From Coleophoma eucalyptorum (lineage: Eukaryota; Ascomycota; Leotiomycetes; Helotiales; Dermateaceae): 64,000 nt of DNA. Below the pieces are notes generated by a model. It was not told where the DNA came from, ran no database searches, and saw nothing but the letters and a program-made list of their open reading frames with translations. The stretch is from assembly GCA_026120035.1 (NCBI GenBank), contig JALRME010000029.1, positions 248,001-312,000 of the forward strand. The letters run 5' to 3'. Position numbers and translations under genes: made by a program. This document shows, in pieces, positions 46,121 through 56,194 of this stretch (position 1 is the stretch's first letter; the number at the start of each line of letters is the position of its first letter).

Positions 46121-47093
46121 ATGTCGAATAAACATGAGGAAGAGCCTTTCCTCCCTAACGATGATATTGCGACAGAAACTCACCGTAGTCGATATGTTGG
46201 CTTTCCATGGATTCTTCACATTGCTCTTTTCTTTACTTACACTTCAGCGTTCATTTATTTCAGCAAAGAGCTCATTTCAACGAGAACATGTACTAATGAA
46301 ATGAGCGCGTGGTGTACGTGCTCTTGTATGTCTCCATTTTCAGCGCCCTGACTGAGTTCAAGCTCCGCTACTGCATATTATAAAGTACAAAACAACAAAA
46401 TTCAATGGTTCTTTTGAATCAAAATCCGAATGGAAGAGTACACCTTCACCTGAAGTAGATGTCGCTTGGAAAGAGATAACTGGAGGTCTGCATATTGACT
46501 TTTGTAGCCCAGTAGACCCCATGCGTTAACGATAAATAGTTGAGACCGTGAGCGCCAACATTCACGAACCGGAAATACTGAAGCTTCAGAAGTCTGCAGA
46601 CGCAGCAAAAACCCCAGATGGAGATTATCTCGTAGGAGTTGAGGTGGTCCATCAATTGCATTGTCTTGTGAGCAACCTTAACCTTCATTTGCGCTGTCAT
46701 TCGGTCCTCACAGTTACCAGGATATGTTGCGAAGATGGACATATCCCGAATACTATGGCAATACAGGAATGTTCCAACATAAAGATCTTCTCCGAAAACA
46801 TACAGGTTCTTCTATTTGCCTTATAATTGAAGATGGTATCACAGTACTAACGGGGACTAGATCACTGTATAGATATGCTTCGTCAAAATCTGATTTGTAA
46901 TAGTGACGTTTCGCTCGTCACTCACAATTGGGTGAGAGGATTTGATATGCCCCAGCCAGATTTCAACGTTGTACATAAATGTAGGAATTTCGATGAGATT
47001 TTGAGATATGTGAAAGAGCACTCTAGGAATTGGACCCGGAGCGATTTTGCGACGAAACCTGATGGAATTGTAGAATTGGATCATTTGCCATAA
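46121..47093 (+). CDS. UstYa/DUF3328 family oxidase-like protein (third of four)
   Basis: Five exons: 46121-46313, 46363-46485, 46540-46667, 46721-46805, 46861-47093, giving 253 aa. One membrane helix at residues 27-47 (PWILHIALFFTYTSAFIYF) follows a short acidic cytosolic end. The join to exon 2 restores the family stretch SPLLHIIKYKTTKF. HQLHC lies in VGVEVVHQLHCL, just before an intron, and DHCIDMLRQNLICNSD follows the last intron. A closing KCRNFDEILRY completes the domain. Two donors (GTCTGC at 46486, GTTCTT at 46806) are weak but are supported by frame and family sequence. It is transcribed away from the cluster centre, on the same strand as the precursor gene. Confidence 0.87.
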
Positions 47094-47483
47094 CAGAAGT
47101 TATTGGCTGATAAGAGGCAGATAACTCCTTGAAGAATCTTACACGAGCAAGCATTGAGATCTATGTATAATAGTTAAATTCAAGAGTGGCTGAGTGTGAG
47201 TCTGGGGGTATGAACGAATACGCTCTCAGAAACTCGGTAGCCAAAATGATGTCAAACTTCAAAGCACGCGTTAAAATTCCTGTAAGACAGCGAATTACAG
47301 CTAGAAATGGGTAATTTTCCTGCACATGGATTATGTGATCTTGATCTCTCGCACGAAGAGCTATTTAACCCTTGACCACCCCCACTCGCTCTCAAGTCTT
47401 GCTTAAAATCAACAAAAAAGGAGGGGCGAGAACACTCTTTGATCGTCAGCAAAACAAGCGAGACTTATCGCCACCATCTGACC
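47094..47483. other. Intergenic, promoter of the fourth UstYa-like gene
   Basis: 390 bp. A short pyrimidine-rich stretch sits at 47370-47400, just before the gene. Nothing else seen. Confidence 0.5.
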
Positions 47484-48555
47484 ATGTTTGAATTCTGGAA
47501 GACTAGAAATTTCGAGTATGGTGAAATCAGAGGACAAAATGACGATGAGGAATCTACAAAGAACTTTTCTAGTCAAAATCTGAATACTTGCCAGGGTGTA
47601 CATTCGGATGAAGGGCTCCGTACTCGCGAACTGGTCTGGATTGTAGCGACTTGCATTCTTGCTGCTGTTTCAGTAACGCTGAGCTATCAGCTATGGTCAC
47701 GGTCGAAACAACCAAATTACGAGAACGGGTTTACTACAGATCTCCGTAGGTCTGCATCATAAAGAATATTGATTTCCGAACTGACTTCCCCGGCACAGAA
47801 GCAGCAAAATCCTCAATCAAATTGATCGATCTTCAGTTTTCGGGGGGCCTGATGATTCACCAAAATGGCTCTTGGTTTCGAGAAATCGACGAATCAAAGC
47901 AACAATATGTTGGTGAGCCGCGGAAAGAACTGGACGATGCTTGGAATGAATTGCTTGCAGGTATGAACATCGATCTACCTGCGAATGAAGCAGGAAAAGT
48001 GAGAGATGAGACATGGAAATGGCCAGGGACGGATTTGTACTTCACTGGGTATATCACTCACAAATGTCTATTCGAAGATAAATACTGACCCAAAAGTGTA
48101 AATGTTTTTCATAGCTTGCATTGTCTAGTAAGAATTCCTTGGCTATAAATTTCACTGGAAGCTGACTTGGACATAAGAATATGGTCCGCAAAGCCCTCTC
48201 GCCAGAATATTACGTCTGGCCGAGCCAGAGTCCCGGCGCCGAAGCATTTGCTAAGATGCATATCGGTAACCATACAAACCTAGCTAATGGCTCAGTCTAA
48301 ACACTAACTTCACATTTAAAAGAGCACTGCATTGATTTTATTCGACAGTCAATTCAATGTTCGGCAGATATGAGCCCCATGCTTTGGTTTTGGTCGCCAG
48401 ATCATAATAATCCTATCCTTAAACCAGATACTATTCATACGTGTCGTGATTGGGATGCTCTCCATGAATGGGCAAAAGAAAGGGAGATCGATCCTGAAGT
48501 GAAAAAGAAGTTCGTTGGAAAGGCATCAAAGAATCAAGATGCTGTCAAGGGATAG
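47484..48555 (+). CDS. UstYa/DUF3328 family oxidase-like protein (fourth of four)
   Basis: Five exons: 47484-47745, 47799-48048, 48097-48127, 48178-48265, 48323-48555, giving 287 aa. The N-terminal cytosolic part (about 48 residues) is acidic; a membrane helix follows (about 49-70, ELVWIVATCILAAVSVTLSY). The HSLHC motif lies in the 31-nt third exon (VNVFHSLHCL). The fourth exon reads NMVRKALSPEYYVWP, and EHCIDFIRQSIQCSADMSPM spans the last junction. HTCRDWDALHEWAKE ends the domain. Note HSLHC instead of HQLHC. The gene is followed, 178 bp on, by the end of the housekeeping end-joining factor gene, which marks the right border of the cluster. Confidence 0.88.
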
Positions 48556-48733
48556 TTAAGCCTGGTTTGATAGAATAAAGCCAGTCTGCAAATAATATCT
48601 AAAAAAAACTTGAAAAACTTTGCAAGTTTACCTTCAGCATTCTTAAGTATCAGGCATATTCTGACTTTCAAGTACTCCATAGTTGAACTCCATGCACAAT
48701 GTTAGAGGGAGAAACAGGATGTCCATTTGCTAT

Positions 48734-50641
48734 TCAAAACCTTCTCTTCTTTTTCGCTGGAGCCTTCATAGCTTTCTCTTCAAGTTCTCGTTTTAATTCA
48801 ATCCTTTTTCTATCTGCTCTCTCCTCCGAAGTCTCTCTGGGCGGTGGGGTGACATCCTTCACCTTACTCCTCCCTCTATCTGCAATATCTTGCTCTCCAT
48901 CGGAAACAGGACTAAGGGACTTCTTTCTCAAGCCGCCTAATTTTCGTAATGGCTCATCACTCTTGGTGGCATTGTCGAGTGGTGCTGATTTGCGTTGAAG
49001 ACTGCCAAGGTTCGGCTTTGGATCTTCTACTCCATCCTCTACTACAGATGAGATATGTTTTCGGAGACCACCAAGCTTTTTAGTTGCAGCTCTTGCTGGT
49101 AACCTAGTTTCATTCACAGCATCGGCTTCATCTGAGGATTTAGCCTCCTTCTTAAGACCGCCAAGCTTACCTTTAACTTTCTTTGCAGGAGGTTCCTTTG
49201 GTGGCGGTGAAGATTCATCTTCTGACTCTGTCTCAGATTGTGGCACTCTAGGAGCACCGGTCTTTGGTGGTTGTGGTGGTGGCGCAGACTTTTTTGAGGA
49301 ATTTGTAGATATGTTGGGAGGCTCGTCGTCAGACTCTGTGCTTTGATCCTTGTCTTCTGGCTCCGTCAATTCAGCCTCAGCCTCATTGGGGGTTTTCTGT
49401 ACCAACGAAATATCGCCGTAGCGATCCATACTTTGCTGTTTAATAGCTGGATATTTTTCAGATGCAGATGGCTTTGAGCGGTGTTCCGATTCCCCTTCAG
49501 TTTCTGTATCTTCATCTTCAAAAGGATTTGCACCCCGGCGTCGAGGTGGAGGCCGTTTACGGAGACCAACTTTGACTTGCTTTGGCTTGGAAGCTGGTGA
49601 AGGAGGATTTGGAAAACTGTCAGGAACTGTTTGTGATGGAACGTCCAAGTCGTCGTCATCGCTAGATTCCAGTATTTGAGCTATAGCGCTAGCCCTAGAG
49701 AACTTCCCCGGAGGTGTAGCCTGAACTTGAAAGTCGTCAATGTCATCATTTGCCTTCTGCTCAGCAGATCTTGAAGTAGTGACTGCAGATTTCGAAGCTG
49801 GGCTATTCAGAGCGGCTTCCTTCACGCTCACCTGGAACGAAGTAGAGTCTCCAGACCACCAATTCTTCACCAAAGTGAGACTCGCCTCCTTAACTGTTGA
49901 CGATTTGGGCGGAGAATAGTCTTCGAACACATCAACTACTAGCGAGTTCATATCCGTTATAGTGCCAAGGGAAGCTCCCTTCTTCCAGCTGCCGGCATCA
50001 AAAGGTGCCAAGCCCTTGACTCTATCCTCTGCCCATGCTCTCGTGTTCTTTCTGCCACTCTTTCCAGCAGCTCCAGGAAACACCTGACCCAGATCAGCCC
50101 CCTGGGCCTCCAACTTGTCCACCAATTTCTGTATTACATGGTCTTTCTCCCTCAAGATCTCTAGAAGGCTAGCTTTCTCATTTTTTAGTTTTTGTTGTGC
50201 CTCGATAATAGGTAAAAGTAGTTGGCTAGTGAGACTGTGTTGCGGCATGCATGATAGCATGATTGGCCATTCCAGGGTTCCCAAGCCCTCCATTTCTGCA
50301 GTAATACGCAAAGAAAGTGCAGGTGCACCATGTTGAATACCGCCGTCGGCAACCGTGAGGGTTAGCGTGGTTCCATCTTTCCCATCAATCGCCCCTTTAA
50401 CTCTCTGCAGGAACGGCTGCAGGTTCTCATCTTCACCTTCATCTTCTAGCTCAATAATAGTCCCTTCGTCTCGAGTGCGACAGGCAATGGCACGTCGAGA
50501 GAGTGACTCGCCCCAAATGTAAGTCAAATCGGTCAGTAGGACATTGTACGATGTAGACAAGAACTCAGTCGATATGAGAAGTGCGGGCAAGGTACTCTTG
50601 TCGAAACGTGGGGGAAATAATGGTCGCCACGTCAAAGTCAT
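48734..50641 (-). CDS. XLF/Nej1-type non-homologous end-joining factor
   Basis: Single exon, 635 aa from the ATG at 50641; the frame is open further upstream but has only a TTG. The N-terminal XLF domain (WRPLFPPRFDKSTLPALLIS..., IWGESLSRRAIACRTRDEG) and the helical stalk that follows pair with XRCC4/Lif1 in DNA end joining in the nucleus. The long C-terminal part is disordered, acidic-basic mixed and Pro-rich. It carries four copies of an L-G-[GS]-L-[RKQ] motif (around residues 490, 521, 543, 567) and an earlier KVGLRKRPPPRRR. The extreme C-terminus KKKRRF resembles the Ku-binding motif of vertebrate XLF (basic run then a terminal aromatic). The repeats could be further protein-binding sites. 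It is unrelated to the peptide cluster. Confidence 0.85.
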   Translation of the reverse strand: MTLTWRPLFPPRFDKSTLPALLISTEFLSTSYNVLLTDLTYIWGESLSRRAIACRTRDEGTIIELEDEGEDENLQPFLQRVKGAIDGKDGTTLTLTVADGGIQHGAPALSLRITAEMEGLGTLEWPIMLSCMPQHSLTSQLLLPIIEAQQKLKNEKASLLEILREKDHVIQKLVDKLEAQGADLGQVFPGAAGKSGRKNTRAWAEDRVKGLAPFDAGSWKKGASLGTITDMNSLVVDVFEDYSPPKSSTVKEASLTLVKNWWSGDSTSFQVSVKEAALNSPASKSAVTTSRSAEQKANDDIDDFQVQATPPGKFSRASAIAQILESSDDDDLDVPSQTVPDSFPNPPSPASKPKQVKVGLRKRPPPRRRGANPFEDEDTETEGESEHRSKPSASEKYPAIKQQSMDRYGDISLVQKTPNEAEAELTEPEDKDQSTESDDEPPNISTNSSKKSAPPPQPPKTGAPRVPQSETESEDESSPPPKEPPAKKVKGKLGGLKKEAKSSDEADAVNETRLPARAATKKLGGLRKHISSVVEDGVEDPKPNLGSLQRKSAPLDNATKSDEPLRKLGGLRKKSLSPVSDGEQDIADRGRSKVKDVTPPPRETSEERADRKRIELKRELEEKAMKAPAKKKRRF

Positions 50642-51364
50642 CGTGAGCTGGTTTCCGTGGGGGTGATTCTCAGGAAGGCAGAGAAATTGTACACTTTTTA
50701 AGTGACACTGCAGCTTCGCCAGAGACGGGGAATGCGGAAGTAAATAGCCAAAGGCTTTGGTGGGAAGTAATGTTGGTCTCAAGTCGCAATTCTTGCCTCA
50801 GAATACGAGGAAGGCTGTCATCCTTTTACAACATTAAGTCGTGCAACAGAAGCAGGGGGGCTGAAGTAAAGTAGCTAGTATGAAACGGTCCACGGCGTAA
50901 GTAGTCTATAACAACGCACATGGTAGTTTCTGCTTAGTCGAGTGCCACCGATCATGTACCTTCATGATGTACATGAGGTATGAAGAGAGGAAGATTACCA
51001 GGCTACCATCCGTGCTAAGAGAACAAGGATTACGACCTTACTGTCATAATATCACGTGATTTAACGAATAGTTAACTACAAGGCTAGTACTGCTCGTAGC
51101 GACATGCTTGTTCCACTCAAGATTATGACACACACTAAGAATGAAGTAGTAGTTAGACTGATCAGCTCGGCATGTTAAAATGCCATCTCGACATGGACTT
51201 GACAGCTAGCATCGAGTAAAGTATCCGAACATGAATCTAAATTACCAGCCCGGACATGGTACCATACATGCCATACATATATCGCTTGTAAATGCTCCAA
51301 AGTCCTTACCGTTTCGCCGGGATATATATATCGCCTGCCCGAGGGCACCCAAGCAACGCCGTGA
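50642..51364. other. Intergenic
   Basis: About 720 bp between the end-joining gene start and the F-box gene end, both on the minus strand. It includes the XLF promoter. No gene seen; minor open frames are antisense to the next gene. Confidence 0.5.
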
Positions 51365-54238
51365 TCATCGTAGAGTCATTTCGCCATCGCCCTTCATAAT
51401 CTCGAACCGGACCTTTCTTCCATTGCTCCCAGTGCCATCCCACTTTTTCCGACCTCCGCTCTCAAGCCATCCACGCAGGTTTTTACATTGGCTAACGTCC
51501 ATCAACTCCAATTTTCCGCAGCCTTCTGTAACAGCCTCGACTCCGGTACCCGTCACTCGGACACATCCCCGAACAGACAATTCGCGGAGCTCAAGCAAAT
51601 GTAGGCCGATAGACCGCAAGGAAGAGTCTGAAACAGCCGAACCACAAAATGATAGGCGAAGGTGGGTGAGAAGAGGTAGGCCAAGAGCGAGCACCTCCGT
51701 TGCTGTATCTGACAAAGCACAGCAAAATGACTGCAGCGAGTCCAGTTAGTACGAGTAAGAATATAGAAGGGGGAGACTTACTAGGTCAAGCTCTTTGAGT
51801 GACTTTGCAGCATTAGTCAAATACACAATAGCGTTGTCCGTCAGATATGTACAGTCGGCTAGAATTAATCTTTTCAGGTTTGAGAACTTGTAAATACTCC
51901 AATGCTGGAAGCCGCTATCGGTAATTGTTGTGCAACGTGTAAGATCTATTGATTCAAGGCGCTGGTGGGCGTGGACAGCAAGATGGGCCATACTTCGATC
52001 GGTGACGTGTTTACAATATGAAAGCGTCAAACGTTTCAACTTTGGGCAGCCAACCACAGTGCCAGGAGGAGGTCCCGAGGTAACCGCAGGCTGAGGATTA
52101 GTTTGAGTAAATGCAGACTTGTATCCCGCACGCCCTGCGGAACCGTGGTTCGGGACTGAGGGGTCTGTGACTACCCATCCTACAATCCGGGCGAGAAGGT
52201 TGTCGCTAACTTTCCTACAATTTGACAGGTCGATTTCTTCCAGCTCTTTAGCATTATTTGCCATTTCCAATACTGCACCAGCGGTAATGTCCCAGACGGA
52301 CTTCATTTTCCAGTTCCGCACCGACTGTCCACATTGCGTAAATAGTGCTTGAAAGCCTTCATCAGTGATATGAAAACAGTTGCTTATGTCGATAGTAAGT
52401 GCACGCCTGCCAATGAAAGGGCAAATAGAGCTAATAAGAGCTTGATTGGTCACCCTGCGGTTGTACAGAGATAAGTTGACGTAGTGACAGACGTCAGGTG
52501 AGGTACTAAGTAGCTTAGACCAGTGAAGTGAAACGGTTCGCAAGCGCATCAGTTGATATATGTCGAGGTGCGAGAAAATGTTCGTAAGCACAGCATCGGG
52601 CAGGCGTCCTTTGTTGTACTGGCTCGGCCGACGCTGAACCGTTTTCGCTCGCTTTGGGCGGAAGGTAGAGTCCGGAGGAGTGATTGCATGGACCGGCTTC
52701 GAAGAAGGAGTCGGTGTCTGCGACCTTGATCTTGTGCGGGGACCCGATGGTGCTTCCTCGGGAGGAGATTCAGGTAACGGGGGTGCATAAGATCCTCTTC
52801 GTGCTTTGGCCCTCATATTGTCCATATCGACACTTAAAAAGGGATCGGGATCAAGAGGTTCTATTACCTCGTTGTCCTCTGCTCGACTCGGCTTGTGAGG
52901 ACTCGCAGGCTTAGAAGGTGTGAATGTAACCTGAGGCAAGGAACCTCTGCGCAATGGTACGGGATCGTCAATCTCCAGGTTTGTGATCGAAGGTGCTGCT
53001 ACATCAACCATGTCGACATCGTCGTCTCCTGGTTGTGAGATTCGAGTTTTGGCCGTAATTTCCACCTGTCGACGAATATCTGGGGAACAGCGTCTCCAAA
53101 GTTCCTCCAAGACTTCCCCACTAATCATAAGGCACTCAACTGTTGTGATTGAACGCACAGTCGCCGTCCTTCGAGGTGCAAGTAATAAACTCGCGACTTC
53201 GCCGAAGAATTGTCCTTGTTTGAGCCGTGGACGAATATATGATCCCCTATTGGTTTGTCCTAATACCTGACCTTCCGAGCTTTCGTGGATGATTTCCACC
53301 TCTCCTCTAACAATAAAGTAGATATCGCTACCAGGCGAGCCTTGCAAAATTATATCTGTGAATGGTGGGTATGTCTTTGGCAAAGCGCTCAATCCCAAGA
53401 AATGAAGAATCTCAGGCGGAAGTGTAGAAAATAAGGGTAAGTCCTTCAATGTTTTGCGCACATTGACAAATCCACTTCCCAGCGCACTTCCAGCATTTGG
53501 ATCTTCTATAATCCCTGGACTAGGAGATTTTCGTTTTCTCGTGTTTATCACAGCCCCCTTCTGAATTATTCCAACATCACCCGTAGCAACTTCACCAGGC
53601 TTGGCATCGCGTGCAACCTTCCCTCCTCTTGCCGGTAGAGAAGTTGATGTGAGCTTTGGGCCATAACCACCTTCTTTTCGCTTTTTGTTGAGAATTGTCA
53701 ATCTCTCTTGCGCTTCCTCCATAATTGCCTGCTCCATCTCTGGAAAATCAGGAAGTTCCGCCCGCAGATCCTCTTTTTTTAATACCACAAGTAGACACCT
53801 TGTTCTTGCCAGAATTGTAGCTGTACGAGGTACATCCATTAGAATTCCAATTTCACCAAAGAAAGCTCCCGGTCGCAATTCTGCATATGTAGCTTCGCCA
53901 TCGCGAGATGTCACCGCTACAGCTCCTCGCACCAGCCAGTACATGGCTTTAGCATCATCGCCCTCAGTTAAGATCACATCATGAGGCGCGTGTACCTGCG
54001 GTCGCAGATGCCTTCCGATAGCTGCCAAAAAAGTGTCCGGGGCAGATAGAAACAATGGGAACGATCGTATGCGATCTAAAAGGTCTAGTGGCATGTCCGG
54101 TATGGTTGATGCGGTGAGGGGCGAAGGTCTCACAGGTCTCGTAGGGTTGGTCTCGAGATTGAAGGATCGAATCAAGGACAACGAGTCTGGAATTGGAGCT
54201 CCATTGCCTCTGAACGGCGAACCTCTGTTCCGTCGCAT
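51365..54238 (-). CDS. F-box/LRR protein with two cyclic-nucleotide-binding domains
   Basis: Two exons on the complement: 54238-51782 and 51730-51365, giving 940 aa from the ATG at 54238 (a TTG lies 8 codons upstream). Order of domains: cNMP-binding domain 1 at about 55-165 (phosphate-binding cassette FGEIGILMDVPRTAT), cNMP-binding domain 2 at about 265-390 (FGEVASLLLAPRRTAT), a Pro/Arg-rich linker, an F-box at about 545-590 (LPDAVLTNIFSHLDIYQLMR), then leucine-rich repeats to the end. F-box proteins link substrates to SCF ubiquitin ligases. Both cassettes keep the Glu and Arg that bind cyclic nucleotides, so cAMP-dependent control is plausible. The role in fungi is little known. Confidence 0.9.
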
Positions 54239-56194
54239 TATGCTTGTTGGTGAATCACGCAATTCCTCCTCGTCCTACCACGCGCATGTATATCCCACGG
54301 CCGTTTGGCCGTTGTGCCTTTCGGCCTCCCGACTGAAGGCCACGTCTGCAGCTGTATGGTGAGATCCTTCGCAAGAAAGGACGTTTTTAGAGCTTCGAAA
54401 GCGTTGTGGAGGCAGGTTCCAAGGTAACTAATTGGCCGTAGCAAAGATGAGCGACCTCTCTCGCGTGCCGTATAATGTGTGCGACAAATTCGCGGTTCCT
54501 TGAGCTTGAGTATTGGAGGTCGATGCTGGAGTGTGTGATCTGTCCACCGAGGCTTTGTCAGTCATCAACTCGCTGTAGTACATTCCACTGTCGGCGACGA
54601 TGGGGCTTGGGAGGTTACATTGCGAGATACCCTATCTTGTCGCGAGGGGTAAGTCTCGTTGTGGACCGAAAGGAATGTCCAAGAATAGAGATGTTGCTCT
54701 GCAAAAGGATAATTGTGCGTTTTGAGAGCTGGGCGAGGTTGACACAAGGGACAGTGAATGGGCAAAGATGCAGATGCTGTATCTCGAGCACGGAGCACTG
54801 GTGGATATTCTAAGCCCACTATGGTTCTGGGAGTCGCAGTGATGAGCGCAATCCGAGACGGTCCGCTCGCTACTTTAGACACTTTCCAGCGAAACGAGCT
54901 GTGGTGCAGGAGGGCGCTATGACGACAATAAGAGGACGAACACCTTCTTGCTGCCAATGCATTTCATTAACCAACACGCGCCTGATTCGAGAGTATGAGT
55001 GATTGAGGTTAGAAAAAGATATAAGATAAGTAACGATATCCGCCCGCAACGTCCAATTGTGGCCGGGGCCAGGACCAGAGCATGGTCATGCAGCGGAGAG
55101 TAGCAGCGCAGAGAACAGAGAAGCGGTCATATCAGCGCCTGGGTTGGGTGGTGGGGTGTAAGGTGCCTCCAGTCAAGGATCAGAGAGTCGGCAATTTCTA
55201 GAAGGGCGGAAAGAAGCTGTCGCTTGCGTCTTTCAGCCCTGTTCCTGTCATATCATACGGGTAGGTAGATAGAACTCCCCTGCTCAAGATGCTAATAACC
55301 CGTGGGCCGAAACGAAGCTTCCGATATTAAGATGCAGACTCCGAATGAGGCATATCTTTGAAGAGATCCCACGTTGGAGGACACGTGGTTGCAAGAACAC
55401 ACGGGAAAAGTGTATCCCGGAGCCCTGGCTCTGTCCGAGAAGGCCAAATGAAGTGGTGCAGCGAATCTTACTACTCCAATTGTGACTTTTACTGGCTGCC
55501 GGGACATGGCATGTGAAAGATATGCCATAGCCAACATATTGGAGAACTTGTTCGCGAGAGCCTCGTGTCTACGGGCCACAAGCTACCTGTTCTTTCAATA
55601 AAACCCAAGTAAAAAATACAAGTATGCCCAAGTAGCAAGAACGTAACACATTAAAGAGTAGGTCTAAGTCAGGCTGCTCTGTTTGACACGTGACATTGTA
55701 TTATCTTTCCGGGTCTCCTATACACTAAGGTTGATCTTAAGATAAGATATGGCTGTTCTTAATCAAGCCGGGGTTTTGTGTCTTGCCAAGAAGTGTGGCT
55801 TTGTTATTCATTAGCAATTTCGTTGTGAGTAACTTACAAGAACCGCGCTTTGTGTCGTGCAAGGAACCTGTGAGTATAATAATATCATTAGCTGGAACAA
55901 ATTTCCTTTCTAATATTCAATTTGTTGAATTATTTAGGAATCCATTGCCCAATTCTCTTTAACCAGTTCTATACTGAAGTATTCGCACAGGAAAGAGTAT
56001 ATTGCGGCCTTCCCTGAGCAAGCAGAGTCTATTAGAAGGAATAGATTAATGCCTTATGAAATAGGCTTCTCTGAATCATGTGCTAGATCCACACCAAAAT
56101 CGGCTAACACCAATTCCCTTCGATAATAAGAAGCAGAACCTCACAACCACAGCTGTCGTAGCTCTACCTTTCTCCAACAACGCCCTACCACAAC
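54239..56194. promoter_or_regulatory. Long bidirectional intergenic region
   Basis: Almost 2 kb between the divergent starts of the F-box/cNMP gene and cactin. It should carry both promoters and long leaders. Open frames at 54475-54957 and 55292-55579 are short, overlap on both strands and lack protein-like features, so they are not called. No operator identified. Confidence 0.45.

Noticed and set aside
54565..54957. 130-codon minus-strand open frame in the F-box/cactin gap
   Set aside because: Overlaps another frame on the plus strand; Ser/His/Arg-rich, low-complexity translation of leader DNA.
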